Positions 1 to 11,975 of a stretch of DNA of 64,000 nucleotides are shown one piece after another. The notes beneath the pieces are model-generated. The model searched no databases. It was not told where the DNA came from and worked only from the letters and a program-made list of their open reading frames with translations. The stretch is from Dioscorea cayenensis subsp. rotundata (taxonomy: Eukaryota; Streptophyta; Magnoliopsida; Dioscoreales; Dioscoreaceae). Both the position numbers and the translations under genes were made by a program. Positions within the stretch are counted from its first letter, which is position 1; each line of letters opens with the position of its first letter. Location of the stretch: contig NC_052478.1 of the NCBI RefSeq assembly GCF_009730915.1, positions 21,680,387 through 21,744,386 on the forward strand, read 5' to 3'.

Positions 1-134
1 GACAAAGCAATTTCTTCTAGGGTCTCAATTGTCTGTAATAGTTGCTTATGTTTATCATGATAGACTATCTCCTGTATTTGTTGCTTTAGAGGGCTCAGTC
101 ACTGGGGAAATTTTTCAAATGTTTTTTCTTTTTC

Positions 135-290
135 TTCCATATCTGTTAACCATGACCATGACCTCCCCCTTATCTGTGAACAGTATATAAACAGTACTGT
201 CGGGGGAGGGATTTGAACCCATGACCTCCCCCTTATACTTTGGTGTCATACCATTGGGCTATCCAATGGTTGACTACACACACTTATATA
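135..290 (-). repeat. tRNA-derived SINE-like sequence
   Basis: Read on the minus strand, this holds a Pol III box A-like TAGCCCAATGG (261-251) followed by a box B-like GGTTCAAATCC (219-209). The spacing is about that of a tRNA promoter. Positions 251-269 form a 7-bp inverted repeat (CCATTGG/CCAATGG). The block CATGACCTCCCCCTTAT occurs twice (159-175 and 220-236), so the element is partly duplicated. No closing acceptor stem is seen, so a SINE head or tRNA relic is more likely than a working tRNA gene. Confidence 0.5.
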
Positions 291-2512
291 TGCTAACATT
301 GCACTCATTTAAAAATTCACAAATCCTTGATTTAATATAAACTTATAAGAAAAAATATATTTGAAGACATGCTTTAATATCATGCTAATAGAGAGTGGGT
401 CATCGACTTATTAAAAATTACAACTGGGTAATCTAATTTTAAAATTACAATCAATTGTAATATATTAACTATTAACGACATACTAATATGATGGTATATA
501 TCACCAATTTCTAGCTATATTAGCATTGCCATATGATTACTAAAAAATAAAAATATCATCCCCTGACATTTTCACATGGCTAAAGATGTCATGTCATACA
601 ACATTGTTAATAGTGTAGGTGTTAGTAAATAAAATAATTGCAATTGTTATGTTGGGTAATTAAATTAATTTTTCTTATAATTTGATAATTCAAATAAAAA
701 TTATCTCAATAATTGAGTAACTATGTCAGTATTTTATCCAAAAATAAAGATAAAAGATACAACTATAAAAAAAACTTTATAATTCATTCATTTAATGTTA
801 TTTTGCATTAAACTCATATTTTGAAACAATGTTTTTAATGAGATAAATTTATTCAGTTTAATTTTGTGATTTAAAGAGTAACAACTATAAGTGTACATTA
901 AATAAAATAATATAATTAAATAAATAATTACTTTTACTAAGATTATTTTTTTTTTTAAAAAAAAATGATTCATCATTCATCCAAACTCATGCTCATCATG
1001 CAATATTTGAAATTACTGCTATATAATTATTGAGTGGTAAATGTAATTGGTCATCATTAGAACTCAAATTGCAGTTAAATCACTTGACATATGATTTTAA
1101 ATAATTAACTTTTGAAAATAAAAATATAATGAATTATTATTTACTTGTTGCCACAGCATAAATTAAATATTTTAAAAATTATAAATTATAAACTTCTAAC
1201 TGATTTTAAAATTAGGGTGCTAACAATATTTGACACATCAATAGTTATGTATTTTACATTAAAAATAAAATGAATAAAAATATAAATAGATCATTAAAAA
1301 AAAAAAATAATGGAAGACCATGATCTTAACCATACTTGACTTCATTATGCAAAATTAAAAGTAAGATATTAAACAATTTTGAGTTCAAAATTTAATAGCA
1401 GTGATAATGTATCATCAATTATGGGCAGCTCAAACCCAATCTTCTATTAATTTCCGGCTTGTGAGCACATCAAACATCAATGCAATGGCTTATTCAGATT
1501 ATGTATATTTATAAAACTAATTGGAGAAGACCTACCCGTACGAAGGACAAAAATAAAATAGATTACCTAGTGAAGTATAGTAGTGATAATGACTGATTTG
1601 ATACTCTAAAAAAATTAATTAAAGGAAATAAATAGCAAAAAAATCACCTTGTGATTTCAAAATTATATGTCAAATATAATTATTATCACAAAAATAAAAA
1701 AATTGTAGTTGCTTCATTATATTTTTTAATATATTTAATTAGTTTACTCTAATATCTAAAGAACTTTTAATTTCTTGCACATTGTTAATATATTAATCAA
1801 TTTTCTCCAATATCTTAAAAACTTTTACTTTCTTACACTGGCAGATATTTTATTTTATATTTTTAGCAAAGGCAGAGTATGGTTCAAACAAAGTTAATAG
1901 ATGATTCATTCTAGTAAAAACAAAATGACAGTTAAAAAAATATTAGATAAAAATTCTAATAATTGATTTTAAATTGTTTCACAAGAAGCTCATGAATTTG
2001 AAATACTTTCCACCTGAAACAAAAGTAATTAAATTAATTATGAGATTAGGATATTTAAAACTGTTTTTCTCATGTAACACATAAATTTTGTAAGGTAACA
2101 ATGCATTATTTTATCAAATTTCTTTTATACACACACACATATTGACACTACGAGCTCAAAATAAACATTACTCATTTAAAGTATTCACCAATCCATAATA
2201 TCATCAAATCAAAATAGTGAATTGCATGAAACTCTAAAACATAAACAAATGTAAATTTCTGAAATATTAATTAGACAAACCATATGCACAGTAATTCCCC
2301 TATACACATACTCAGATATAATCACAAACTTCAAAAATTTGTTTCACATATATTACAAAGATAATGCTTGCTCGAAGACATTAAAAAATATGTAGTTTCG
2401 ACACAAAATAATCATATTGGATTCTGAATCTATATCCTTTTATTCATCTCTTCAAACAAAAAGCATGAAAAATTAGACCTACACCTCATAACATGCTATT
2501 AGAATAACCAAT
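291..2512. other. AT-rich intergenic DNA, no gene seen
   Basis: The stretch is low-complexity, AT-rich DNA with many A and T runs. The short open frames in it have no recognisable family signature and poor coding composition. I see no RNA gene here. Confidence 0.7.
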
Positions 2513-2599
2513 AGTCCCACATCGGTTAATTTGGAACACTCTTAGCCGAGCATACAGAAAGGTCTCAAAAACATATATAGAACATAGGAACACAAACCA

Positions 2600-4802
2600 T
2601 CAGTGCTTCTCTTTGGGGGTTTCTTCCTTTGGAACCTGTGTGTCCAATTCTTTAGGCCGGGTTCGTTCTGCAGACCTGAAAAAATTGACAATGAAATTTA
2701 TGCAGTACTTAGAAATGGCAACTTCATGATATATGCATACATAAAGGCCAATGAACAAGATCAAGATTATTGATTTGACCAAAGAAATTAGATAACAACA
2801 ATCTACAAAGTAACAGAAAAGCTCAATCAGAATATAGTCTTGATCTATTTATTTATTTATTTTTTCCCTCAGATTGTTTCATCCTAGTACCTTTTCAACT
2901 TCTAAACATAATCTGTTCAACTTCAAGCAATGCCAAAAAACAGCAAAAGAGAATGTATGGAAAATCTTTCTAGCTTGAAATTACACCAACACATACAATT
3001 AAAGCAGCAGCCGCAATTCAAGCATCTTTAGAGTTAAGTGATTATCCCAAATTCATTCCTAAGCTTATAACTGATCATTTCTGTGCTGTTGTTATAAGGA
3101 GAAATTTGTGCATGTTGTTGAACACAAACTCAGCAATGTGCACTTTACCTGAGTCCTGACTTGTTGTTTGGAGCTTGGTTGTAATAATGAATAATTAAAA
3201 GAGTTAAAAAACATAGCACGTTTGCTCAAGCAACTATCAATGTATCATGAAAATAACATTTATGAATCAAATTACCATCTCTTATGATGGTGGTTTGATT
3301 CCTCATAAGTGGTGTAAGTTTCCAAATATGACCATAATTTGGAGCTTGACTGTAATCATGAATAGGTTAAAGTAGTTAAAAACAACGCGTGCTTTGCTCA
3401 AGTAACTATCAATGTCTCATGAAAATAGTTTTTATGAATCAAATCATCATAAGTGGTGTCAGTTTTCAAATAAGACCATGATTCACACTAAAAATTGGTC
3501 TAGCACTATTCAATAAAAATCAGTAATAAGTTGAACGGAGAAGCTTTTCATGAAAAGAACAAGAAAAATTCTAGTGTTATTAAAACTGCAAGTGAATCTA
3601 AAGAACATAATACAAAGAATGTTATACTACCCAGCTTGCTCAAAACAAAAACAATGGGTAATAACTAATAAATTATAGATAGTCAGATCATACACTTTAA
3701 AAATGGATCATAAGAAGACTCTTCAAGAAACTAATTAAACAAATAGCAGCAGATCAGTAATACAAAAACACAACTACTAAGGCAACAAGGTTTTCCAGTT
3801 TCCAGTTTCCAGTTTCCATTGATATATAAAACTACAAGCGTAAATTATAATCAATAATTTGAAAATGGATCAACAAAGAAAGACTCTTCAAGAACTCATT
3901 GTAAAGATAGCTCCAGTACAGACAACAGATAAACAACACAGAAACACAACTACTAGGACAGTAGGGTTTTTAGATTTCCAATGAACTATGAAACTGCAAC
4001 CATAAATAATAATCAAAATATAATGACCGTTATTAAACAAAGCAGGTTGCAACCATATTCAAGTCTAAATTTAGCCCAAAATACATGAAGAAAGATAGAA
4101 AAGGATTAATTTTGCAAGCATTAGCAGTTGTTTTTCCCATTTATGCAATCAAATTCAATCAAAACCTCAGCCTACCATAATTTGGTTGAAAAGCCTCTAT
4201 TACACAGGAATCAAACACTAATTTCAAAGAAATGCATCACTTTTGTTCTTTTCATAGAAATCAGATGTCCGTCAGATTGAAATGAAGAGCAATTACAACT
4301 CTTTCATGCCCATCTAACTACTCATCCAGATTAATACACCATACAAGTGCCTGCTCATGGGATTGAACATGTTTAATAATTTTTTTCAAATGCTAATCTG
4401 ATGGGAAAAGTTCAAAACCATCAACAAAATCACACTAATTTCTTTGTTTGAATAAAGAAAATGAAGAGAAAAAAAGATTCAACTTTAAAAAAAAAATTCA
4501 AAATTGGACCTCAAGAACCAAAATTTTCCAATCAATTCATCAAGAATGAACTATGCCAATCATCAATCAAAAATTCTATTTCACCACCAACACGAAATTG
4601 GATTCAAAATAATAACAATAACAATAATAAACAAGAGGATTAGGGTTTACTTGGCGGCGGAGGTTGACTCTTCTTCAAGCCACACCCGAATCTGGCGAAC
4701 ATTCTGGCGAAATATTCTCGCCGACTGCCTGACATCCGAGCGGAAGAGCAACACCGCGGCAGTCACCGCCGCCACCGTGACCACAAAGTTCGTCAAGGCC
4801 AT
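2600..4802 (-). CDS. Conserved 75-residue plant membrane protein, two exons
   Basis: Exon 1 is 4802-4651 and exon 2 is 2675-2600, both on the minus strand. The intron of about 1.98 kb starts GTAAAC and ends TTTTTTCAG. The two exons sum to 228 nt, exactly 75 codons plus TGA. The protein starts MALTNFVVTVAAVTAAVLLF, a hydrophobic N-terminal segment (about residues 5-20). It continues with a basic region rich in Arg and Gln (VRQSARIFRQNVRQIRVWLEEE) and ends in a charged Lys/Glu/Pro tail (EETPKEKH). I recognise this layout from a small, widely conserved plant family of unknown function; the exact orthologue is from memory. A single-pass membrane or organelle-membrane location is inferred from the N-terminus. 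GC content jumps in exon 1, as is usual for a 5' coding exon. The intron holds two separate tandem duplications. Confidence 0.8.
3167..3483. repeat. Tandem duplication inside an intron (first)
   Basis: Two diverged direct copies lie head to tail, about 3167-3337 and 3338-3483. Both begin TTTGGAGCTTG and share GCTCAAG, ACTATCAATGT and CATGAAAATA. Both end with CATAAGTGGTGT followed by CAAATA and GACCAT. They lie in the intron of the small membrane-protein gene. Confidence 0.75.
3697..4020. repeat. Tandem duplication inside an intron (second)
   Basis: A second pair of diverged direct copies is at about 3697-3857 and 3858-4020. Shared landmarks are AAAATGGATCA, GACTCTTCAAGAA, CACAACTACTA and AAACTRCAA. 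The first copy also contains a 7-bp repeat (CCAGTTT) in about three units near 3795. The sequence is unrelated to the duplication at 3167-3483. Confidence 0.7.
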
Positions 4803-5236
4803 AACGACGACGGACTAGAGTTCTACTTCAGCTCTAAGCACGAAGACAGCGGACGGATGCAACGACGACGGCGTACCGACGGCGAGCGATCTAGACGGAC
4901 GACGAGAAGCGGGCGAAGACTGCTAATCAGGTTGCGGCTCTTTCACTTTTTAGGTTTTTTTTTTAAGTTTTAATTATTGTACATGTCAGTATAATCGATT
5001 AATTCCTTATATTTAATCGAAAGTGAGCCGTTCTAATCCACTGCAAGCCCATCTATATAATGAACTAATATGATCTAATTTGACTAAATATAAAAATTTA
5101 ATTGTACATAAAAATATTGTAAAGATTAAAAGGGTAAAAAATACATAATTATAGAGACATATACAACAATTAAACTTTTTTTTAAATTTTAAAATGAGAA
5201 TAATAAAGTTTTATTTATTTATCTCAAAATTTAAGG
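4803..5236. other. 5' flank of the small membrane-protein gene
   Basis: A GC-rich leader region (about 4803-4920) is followed by AT-rich DNA. The leader is probably 5' UTR and core promoter of the minus-strand gene. I cannot place a TATA box with confidence. No other gene is seen. Confidence 0.5.
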
Positions 5237-5938
5237 AAATATTTTAAAAACCGGATTAAATTGGAAACCGATTGAGTGACTGGTTCACAGTTGGACCGAT
5301 TCAACCGGTTGGACGGACCAATTCAATTGAATTTGATATTTTTAAAACAAATAAATTATTTTAAAATTATGAAAAAATTTGTAAAAGTTAGGAAAATTTA
5401 TAAATTATAAACAATATAAAAATTTTGTTAATAATATAAATGGGCATATAGGTGAAGAAGGTGGGGAGGAGGAAATGAGCTCATTGGTTTGGATCAGGAT
5501 CTAATAAAAGCTTAATTCGAAGTTGGTGAACACTTTTATCATGATTTCATAATTTTAAGTTTTTTTAATATTATTTTAATAAGTGAGAATGCCACAGCAA
5601 GTCCATAACTACAGAAAAATCAACGTTTGTTAGGGTTTGGAGTAGAATTTCCTGATTTAAAAATTAAAAAAACTTTCTATACATAATGCATATTAAAGAA
5701 ATAAAATGGGCAATCGGACCTAATTAGAGGAATCAAATAGAGTATTCCAACAGACTATATATCATTATCAAAAGCTAAAAAAATCAATAGATTATTATTA
5801 AAAAAAATTAATCAATTTTAAATTGACACAGTTCATAAATGCTCCAATGGCTGTTCATTAAAGAATTAGTTTTATGTGAATGGTTGAACCAAATTGTTGC
5901 TCGGTTTGCTGTTAAACCGACCGGTTTTTAAAACATTG
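5237..5938. mobile_element. Old hAT-like MITE with CCGGTTTTTAAAA termini
   Basis: The left end reads AAATATTTTAAAAACCGG and the right end, inverted, reads CAATGTTTTAAAAACCGG. Both ends are followed inward by sequence rich in ACCGGTT and AACCG motifs, while the interior is AT-rich. The ends match the well-preserved element at 29256-30184 (CAAGGATTTAAAAACCGG). Flanking 8-mers agree at only 5 of 8 positions, so the target duplication is decayed. There is no transposase, so the element is non-autonomous. Confidence 0.55.
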
Positions 5939-6856
5939 TTTTAAAAAATAATTAAAATTAAAAAGAAAAACCCTACAACTTTGCCAAATTGCCAAACAAA
6001 CCCCCATAGTTTCGGAATACCCAAAAACCCCTTCCTTTTCAACTCCATGATTTTGAAAACCCCAAAGACGTGAACAGCATTAAACGAAGTGTATTTAAAA
6101 ATTTTATGGACGAAAATGCCCCTTGCACGGAAGTCGTGGTCGCACTCCATTTCGGTGTGAGAGGAAGTGGGTGGGTTTTTCTTAGGCATTACAACTGCTT
6201 GTCTTCTCTCAACTCACGACTCAGACTCAACTCGCGTCTCCAGCTCTTCTCTTCCCACCCAAGACTCTTCCCTTTCCACCTGCGTCTCGAAGAAGAAGTC
6301 CCGTGCAAGTATTCGAGATTTCGTCACTTTGCGCTCTAAGGTATTCATTATGGTTTTTTTGTTAACTATTCTCATTACGAAGAGACATTTTTTTCGGTTT
6401 TGGTTTGTGATTTTGTTTTTTTGTTGGAAGACATCAAGCTTTCGTGGGGATTAATCTACTGGGGTTTTGTTAGTCTGCAAGGAGATGTCTCGGCTAGGGT
6501 TTTTTTGTTTTGTTTTACATTTTCGCTCATGTATACGATCGAAATGGTTTTTCCGATTGTTGTGCTTTTGTGTAATGTTTATAATCTACGCTACTCCTTT
6601 CAGCTGATATGGTTGCAGTTGTAAAAATGAGATCTCCGCTTTAAACAATGAGCTTTACTCGCTTTAAGTTAGTTCGCTCCGCTTTAATTATTTGTATCTC
6701 TGCTTAATAGTATACGCCATCGCTTAAAAAAATGATATCGTTGTTTAAGAAATGAGTGTTTACCGCTTAACAAATTACATTTCCGCTAACAACGTGGTCG
6801 TTATTGTCGCAGCTTTTTGATTACGGGCGGTCAATCTAGTTAACGGGCGATGCTAC

Positions 6857-7620
6857 TTGACACCCCGTAGTGGAGACCGCTGGGTCGAATTGAAAGTTCA
6901 CATGATCCCTCGACATCGGGAGATCATCCGAAGGACACCGCTCACAGATTTCATCGAGTTGGAAGTCAGATACCAAGAGCGGGCCCTTCTTGACTCTGCT
7001 GCAGTAGATACGATAACCGCATCAATAAATTCGGGATCGGGAAAGCATGCCGACTTTCGAGCCCTCAAGATGTGGCAATCGTTCTTAGCTGCATAGCGAT
7101 GGGAGGCGATCGTGTTTCGTAAGAAGAAAACACGGTCGACTTTCAAGAGACGTATTTATCAAAGACATGACGAGACACAGTAGACTCCATCGAGCACTCT
7201 TCAAAGAACTCGCTGACGAGGGGAGAAGAGGAGAATTTTGCCAAACCATCGATGGTGTACCTCCCGGTACAATCCTCTTCCCAAATACCTCCCCGCTCGG
7301 TTCCTAACTCGGATCGCTGATTATGTCGATGATCTACCCGGAATGGGGCGCTACGCATGGGCGCAAGCGACGCACTGCGGCTTATGGAGGACATACCACA
7401 AGCCGCTACCCGAGTGCAATCTAGATGCGCTGGGAAGAAGACCAACACCGGGTATGTTAAGGGTCGCACGGTGAGCGCTTAACATCCGGTTTTACTGAGC
7501 TGACCGGAACCCGGAAAGAAAGTCCGTCTGCAAGATCCCAAGGATGCTCGTCTATGGTGAAAAATACTTACCTGAAGCAAGCTGACTGATAGAGACGAGT
7601 TTGTCATCTCTCGAAGGAAA
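6857..7620 (+). pseudogene. Broken N-terminal part of the ULP1-element protein
   Basis: The sequence is coding-like but frame-broken. The most coherent piece (6857-7096) contains SGDRWVELKVHMIPRHRE and runs into RRTPLTDFIELEV. It shifts frame near 7140, where FQETYLSK follows. Further pieces such as KPSMVYLPV lie after more stops. I infer this is the upstream domain found before ULP1 in plant transposon proteins (DUF1985-like), from context and composition rather than a firm motif match. It ends at a plausible donor site before the repeat-filled spacer at 7640. Confidence 0.35.
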
Positions 7621-7654
7621 AGAGGTAATAATTCAAAAAAATATTTTGTTTAAC

Positions 7655-7850
7655 TCGTAGACGTTAACGCTTTAACCATATCATTTACCGCTTTAACTTT
7701 ATTCATCTATCGCTTTAACATTATAACTTACCGCTTAACTTTGTTCAACTACCGCTTAAACTTTTTAGTTTAATGTTTAATTTGTTTGTTTACTCGTTTA
7801 ACACAATAGGTTATAACGCTTTAAATATACGAGTTACATGTGTAAATATA
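7655..7850 (+). repeat. Degenerate about 21-bp repeats with core ACCGCTTTAAC
   Basis: At least five copies of a CGCTTTAAC / CCGCTTAAC core occur here, spaced about 20-23 bp apart, each followed by an AT-rich spacer. The same core recurs in the same orientation at about 6630-6790, 9040-9195 and 10440-10640. It reappears inverted at 10740-10870 and 11345-11560. The blocks lie between coding-like parts of the ULP1 element, as introns or spacers would. Confidence 0.6.
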
Positions 7851-7976
7851 GTTTTAATTGTTTAAACTAAATAATTTCGCTAAGATTGTTTGCTTTTACA
7901 CATGCTAGTTTTCTCGAAATGGTTCCCGTGAATCGTCGATGAAGAAGTATTTGTTCGGGCCAACCGCTCGGCTCGG

Positions 7977-8906
7977 ATGCTATTGCTCCGGAACCGCTTG
8001 CTCAAAGGCAAGATGAGAGGGCAACCTCTTCCTGCGCTACCGGACGCCGCTCTCCTCGCCTGTGCCAAAACGCATTCGCCGAGGCCGAGAAGCCCTCCCC
8101 ACCCCGCCCGACCGCGGCTTCCCCCGACCGTGCGACCCGAACGTGGCAGCCTCCCGCCGGCACTAGGCGAGGATGTCATCGCAACTCTCATGCGAGCTTG
8201 CCGATTTTTGATGACCGAGTTCCCTCGGCTTGTCGCTCGGGTGAGGCATTGGAAGGCCGTCACGATCACAATCGATCGCGCCTTTCCCTTCAAACAAATG
8301 AAGCACCCGGGACGGATACGCCGTCGGAGTTCGACGACGAGGACATCATCGGGGTGGCCCTTCAAAGACGGCCTCATTCAAGAAGCTTGCAAAAAGAGGA
8401 AAACAATAATGCCTCCGTCTCCACCCGCACGTGCCGACGATGAAATAATAGCAGCACCATCGGCAGCAGCACTCATCGGCGGTCGATGTTGTTAACGTTG
8501 ATGACATGCCCATCACGGTGGAGGAGATTGAAGATGGCGTTGAGTTTGCCGCGGTGGAAAAGATCGTCGACTCTGTTGTTGACGACATCATGCATCACGG
8601 TGGAAAAGATCGTCGACTCTGTTGTTGAACCGGCGCCTGACAGTGCGGCATCAAAGATGGACACAATCCATGAAGAAGAACAACCAGACAACGTTGTGTC
8701 TCCCATTGATGCTGCTGCCGTGGAACTCACGGTTGAGAAGGTCGCTGAGTCTATCCTCAACGAGTGGAATTCACTGTGGAACCAACGGTCGACCGCTGCC
8801 GCATCGAGCGCACACAATCCCACAAGAACAAGAAGCATGTAAGGAAGTGTCTCCCGCTGATGCTCGCCGTCGTGCTCCCCCATTAAAGGAAGCCAATAAA
8901 AAGTAG
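7977..8906 (+). pseudogene. Low-complexity middle region of the ULP1 element
   Basis: This is GC-rich sequence with open frames in several phases and no conserved domain I can name. In the best frame it alternates Pro/Arg-rich and Glu/Asp/Val-rich parts, as the linker region of ULP1 transposon proteins often does. It holds a direct repeat of 31 bp (8552-8582 and 8598-8628). Multiple frames are open at once, so GC content rather than selection may explain the openness. Confidence 0.3.
8552..8628 (+). repeat. 31-bp direct repeat, period 46
   Basis: Two identical copies begin CGGTGGAAAAGATCGTCGAC and continue CTCTGTTGTTGA, at 8552 and 8598. The period of 46 is not a multiple of three, so the repeat shifts the reading frame of the host element. 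Confidence 0.85.
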
Positions 8907-9039
8907 AAGAACTGGAAAGTCTTCATTCAAGAAAAAAATACGTCGCTAATCGCGCCTCAATAAGTAAGAGCGGGAGTTGATAAGGATCTTCCTCAACCGC
9001 CCTATGGACAAGTAAGTTTGAAGTTTTTTTATGATATTG

Positions 9040-9195
9040 TTTAAACTGCTTTTAGTTACCATTTAAGTAGGAGCGTTAACGCTTTAAAAATTCTACGATA
9101 ACATTTAGCTTCTAAGTGATACCCTTTAAATATTACCGCTACTGCTTTAAACATTCAATATAGAATTTAAAGTTTATACTTTAACATTTAATTTT
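9040..9195 (+). repeat. CGCTTTAA repeat block
   Basis: The block contains GTTAACGCTTTAAA, CCTTTAAATATTACCGC and TGCTTTAAACATT, which are variants of the core seen at 7655-7850 in the same orientation. It precedes the protease region. Confidence 0.5.
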
Positions 9196-9215
9196 ATACT
9201 TACAACATTGTTTAC

Positions 9216-9930
9216 ATGTTTTTGTTCCGTTCAACCACACAGACTGCGTCGTGTGGAAGAACGACTGCTCGCCGACCACACCGGGCCAATCTATTCGACC
9301 CGCTCGAGGGGAAGGAGATGGTCACGCAGCGATGTGATGGACGATTCGTATGTATCTTGCAAAAGACGATGAGCGTAGTGCCATATCGTTATAAGAGGCG
9401 CGCTCCATCACACCCGCCATCGGCCTTGTTCATGTCAAAGCAGGCGACGACGCACATGAATCCACGATGGCTATGATTGGAGATGCCGCGCGAACTTGCA
9501 TGAAGTGGACATCGCTCATCCTCCCGATAATTATGAGTGGCCACTTCCATGTCGTTGTCCCTCGACAATGAAAAAAACAAGAATACGTGCATTATTCTTC
9601 ATGCCAAAGCGAAGAATACGATAAAAACGCGCTAGAAATGGTAAGTGCTTTAATAATTTGTGTTTGTGTAATAGTGTTCGGTAAATAATCGGCATTCTAA
9701 TATGAACTTGTATATCTCGGCACTGGAACCTATTCGACCTCCAGTATCGACATGGAGTTAGGGCGAGTCGCCTACCGCAAAGTACCCGCTTGTTCACGAC
9801 ACTGAAGCCCCACGACAGAAAAAAGGAAGTGTCGACTGCAGCATCTATGTCATGCGGTTTATCGAGCGCTACTCGCCGGTGAGAAGCTACGGTACCGCAG
9901 ATCGACGTCCCCTTATCTCGCGATTAAGGT
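9216..9930 (+). pseudogene. ULP1-like C48 cysteine protease fragment
   Basis: ULP1 enzymes cleave SUMO or related modifiers; plant transposons often carry copies. The active-site cysteine segment is clear at about 9826-9860, VDCSIYVMRFIE, where families usually have DCGVYVM. The upstream histidine segment is at about 9498-9570, with MKWTSLILPIIM then SGHFHVVV, followed after a shift by an Asp-Asn. A GTAAG donor at about 9641 suggests an intron before CACTGGAACCTATTCGAC. Frames change at least twice, so this copy cannot make a working enzyme as written. The identification rests on the spacing and the cysteine motif. Confidence 0.6.
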
Positions 9931-10739
9931 ATGTTTCCCTGATACTTAGGGAGGGAGGCGTACCGCATCACAACCGAGAGGGAGTCTTCGCAAGCGGGTT
10001 CTTAGTCATTCTTTCTATATTTGTATACACGATTCTTTCTTTAATAATCCGATTCATTTGTTTAACATACACTTTCAGTGTTTAAGTATATAGTTCATTG
10101 TGTAAATATCAATGTAATTGTTTAAACTCCGCTTTTACCCTGGTAAAACGAACCGTAGGGGAGTGTACGCAAGCTGGGGTCATAGTCATCAGATAGGTGT
10201 AATAGTTTCAAATGTAAAACCAGCTTTTAAATTAATTCATTTTTTTCCGAAGAACACGACAAATTTTGTCAATGTAAATGTACATGTATCTAAATTCAAT
10301 TAAATTCATTCTGCTTTCGCTTTTGAGGTTCTCGTTCTTGTTGGATGATATTGTAGTCCGCAGGTACATTATCGGGTAGGGTTCTGTTTTCATTTTTCAT
10401 TTTCATTATCGGCTAATATCAACATTCATTTTTAACTCAGTATAATGATAACTTTTTGCCCTTTAACTTTCGCTTTTTCTCTGTTTAAGTTTAGGTTTCT
10501 CTGCTTTAAATTTAATATTTTTCTGCTTTAAAATATCCTTATTATTTAATAATATCAATGTAATTACAACAAACATATACTTAATATTTTTCTCGCTTAA
10601 AATATCCTTATTACTTAATAATCTCTTATAGAATGTAATGTAATGTTCCGATTTTTTTATGCGCGACGGGAGTGGAAACGCTGGGGAACCGAGCGTGTAT
10701 TAATTACGCTGGGGAACCGCTAGCACCATCCCGTTAGTA

Positions 10740-11570
10740 CATTTTTAAGCGGATACAAATTTATTTTTAAACGATAAAAATAACAGTTAAACAGAGAATA
10801 AAATATTTAAAACGTAAGAGATATATTTAAATATAAAGTTCAATATTTAAACAATAATAAGAAGTATATACACAATGCCTAGTCTGCAATGTATTCATTC
10901 CACGATCCGCGATCGTGACCGAACGCGGCAATGGCTACAACGCAACTTGCGGACCTCGGACGCTACGACTCGATCCTCTTTCGCTCTAGGACACCCAGTT
11001 GCCTTCTCGTCACAAAGTGTCGCAAAACGCAGTCAGCGATTTTTCATCCATCGACCTGTCATTGTCTCAGTATGGGGAATATAGCTTCCTTATACGCCAT
11101 TTTTTTGAAGTCGAAGCTTCCTTCCACATCACCCGGTGTTTCTCGTTCTTCAGAATTTGAAGTCAAAATTCCTTTTGATCAGAAAATTCCTAAGTGCGTC
11201 TCGAAATGTTCAACGCCTTTCAAAACATCGTCCAATATCCAACGACAACACTTCGACTTGATCGGATGAGGAAGGAAGGCATGCCACACCCTCAGGCTCG
11301 CCATGATGTGGAACAGAAGCGCTGCCAGATTCTGAATTCCTGCCAACACTTTAGTTTAAACGAGCACGATCAATATTTAAACAGAGACACAAAATATTTA
11401 AACGATAAACATAAATCTTAAACGTTAAAACAAAAAGTTAAATAATAAGTTAATAAGTTAATCGGAGACAATAGTGTTTAAATGGAAACTTGATAAATGT
11501 AAACAGATGGCAGTGGATAATAAACAATAATTAACTTCTACAACTATATAAACATAACGAGAATAAACTT
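10740..11570 (-). pseudogene. Right arm of the ULP1 element with inverted repeat cores
   Basis: From about 10.65 kb the short repeat core appears as GTTTAAA/TTTAAACG, the inverse of the left part. It does so at 10740-10870 and 11345-11560. Between them (10880-11335) lies coding-like GC-rich sequence without a domain I can identify in either strand. The flip suggests a second, oppositely oriented gene, as in two-gene Mutator elements, but this is inference. Confidence 0.3.
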
Positions 11571-11924
11571 ACAACGAGAAGAACTCGTTTTCGAGAGGGA
11601 TACGACGCCACATCATCCGCTCCCCAACAACAAGATCAACAATGTAACATTTGAAGATGGAGTGCACGTGACACATGCTGCTGGAAGTCAACCTCGCTTT
11701 TATATGAGACATACTGCTTTTATGTCCATCGGGTGTGATAAAACTTCACCCCTGACACGGAAATATCGAGACCCCATCGCTCACATATTTCACCTAACAC
11801 TCGATTCCCAAGAAGTCGCACGTGAACATTAGCACTCGTCCCCTCCCCGTCAGTATCTCAAGCAATAGCACAAAAACTCTCCATAATTTAATCGGAAAAG
11901 CTAAAATTGAATACACCAAAACGA

Positions 11925-11975
11925 GAAGAAGAAAAAGAAGAAGAAGAAGAAGAAGAACAAGAACAAAGAAACAAA
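11925..11975 (+). repeat. GAA-rich microsatellite
   Basis: The run consists mainly of AGA/GAA units with a few C interruptions. It explains the Arg/Lys-rich and Leu/Ser-rich open frames on the two strands here. Confidence 0.9.

Noticed and set aside
185..285. A functional tRNA gene
   Set aside because: Box A and box B are present, but I cannot close an acceptor stem, and part of the unit is duplicated, so a SINE relic fits better.
2513..2525. AGTCCCACATCGG motif
   Set aside because: A phrase common in plant intergenic repeats, but here it is too short and isolated to define an element.
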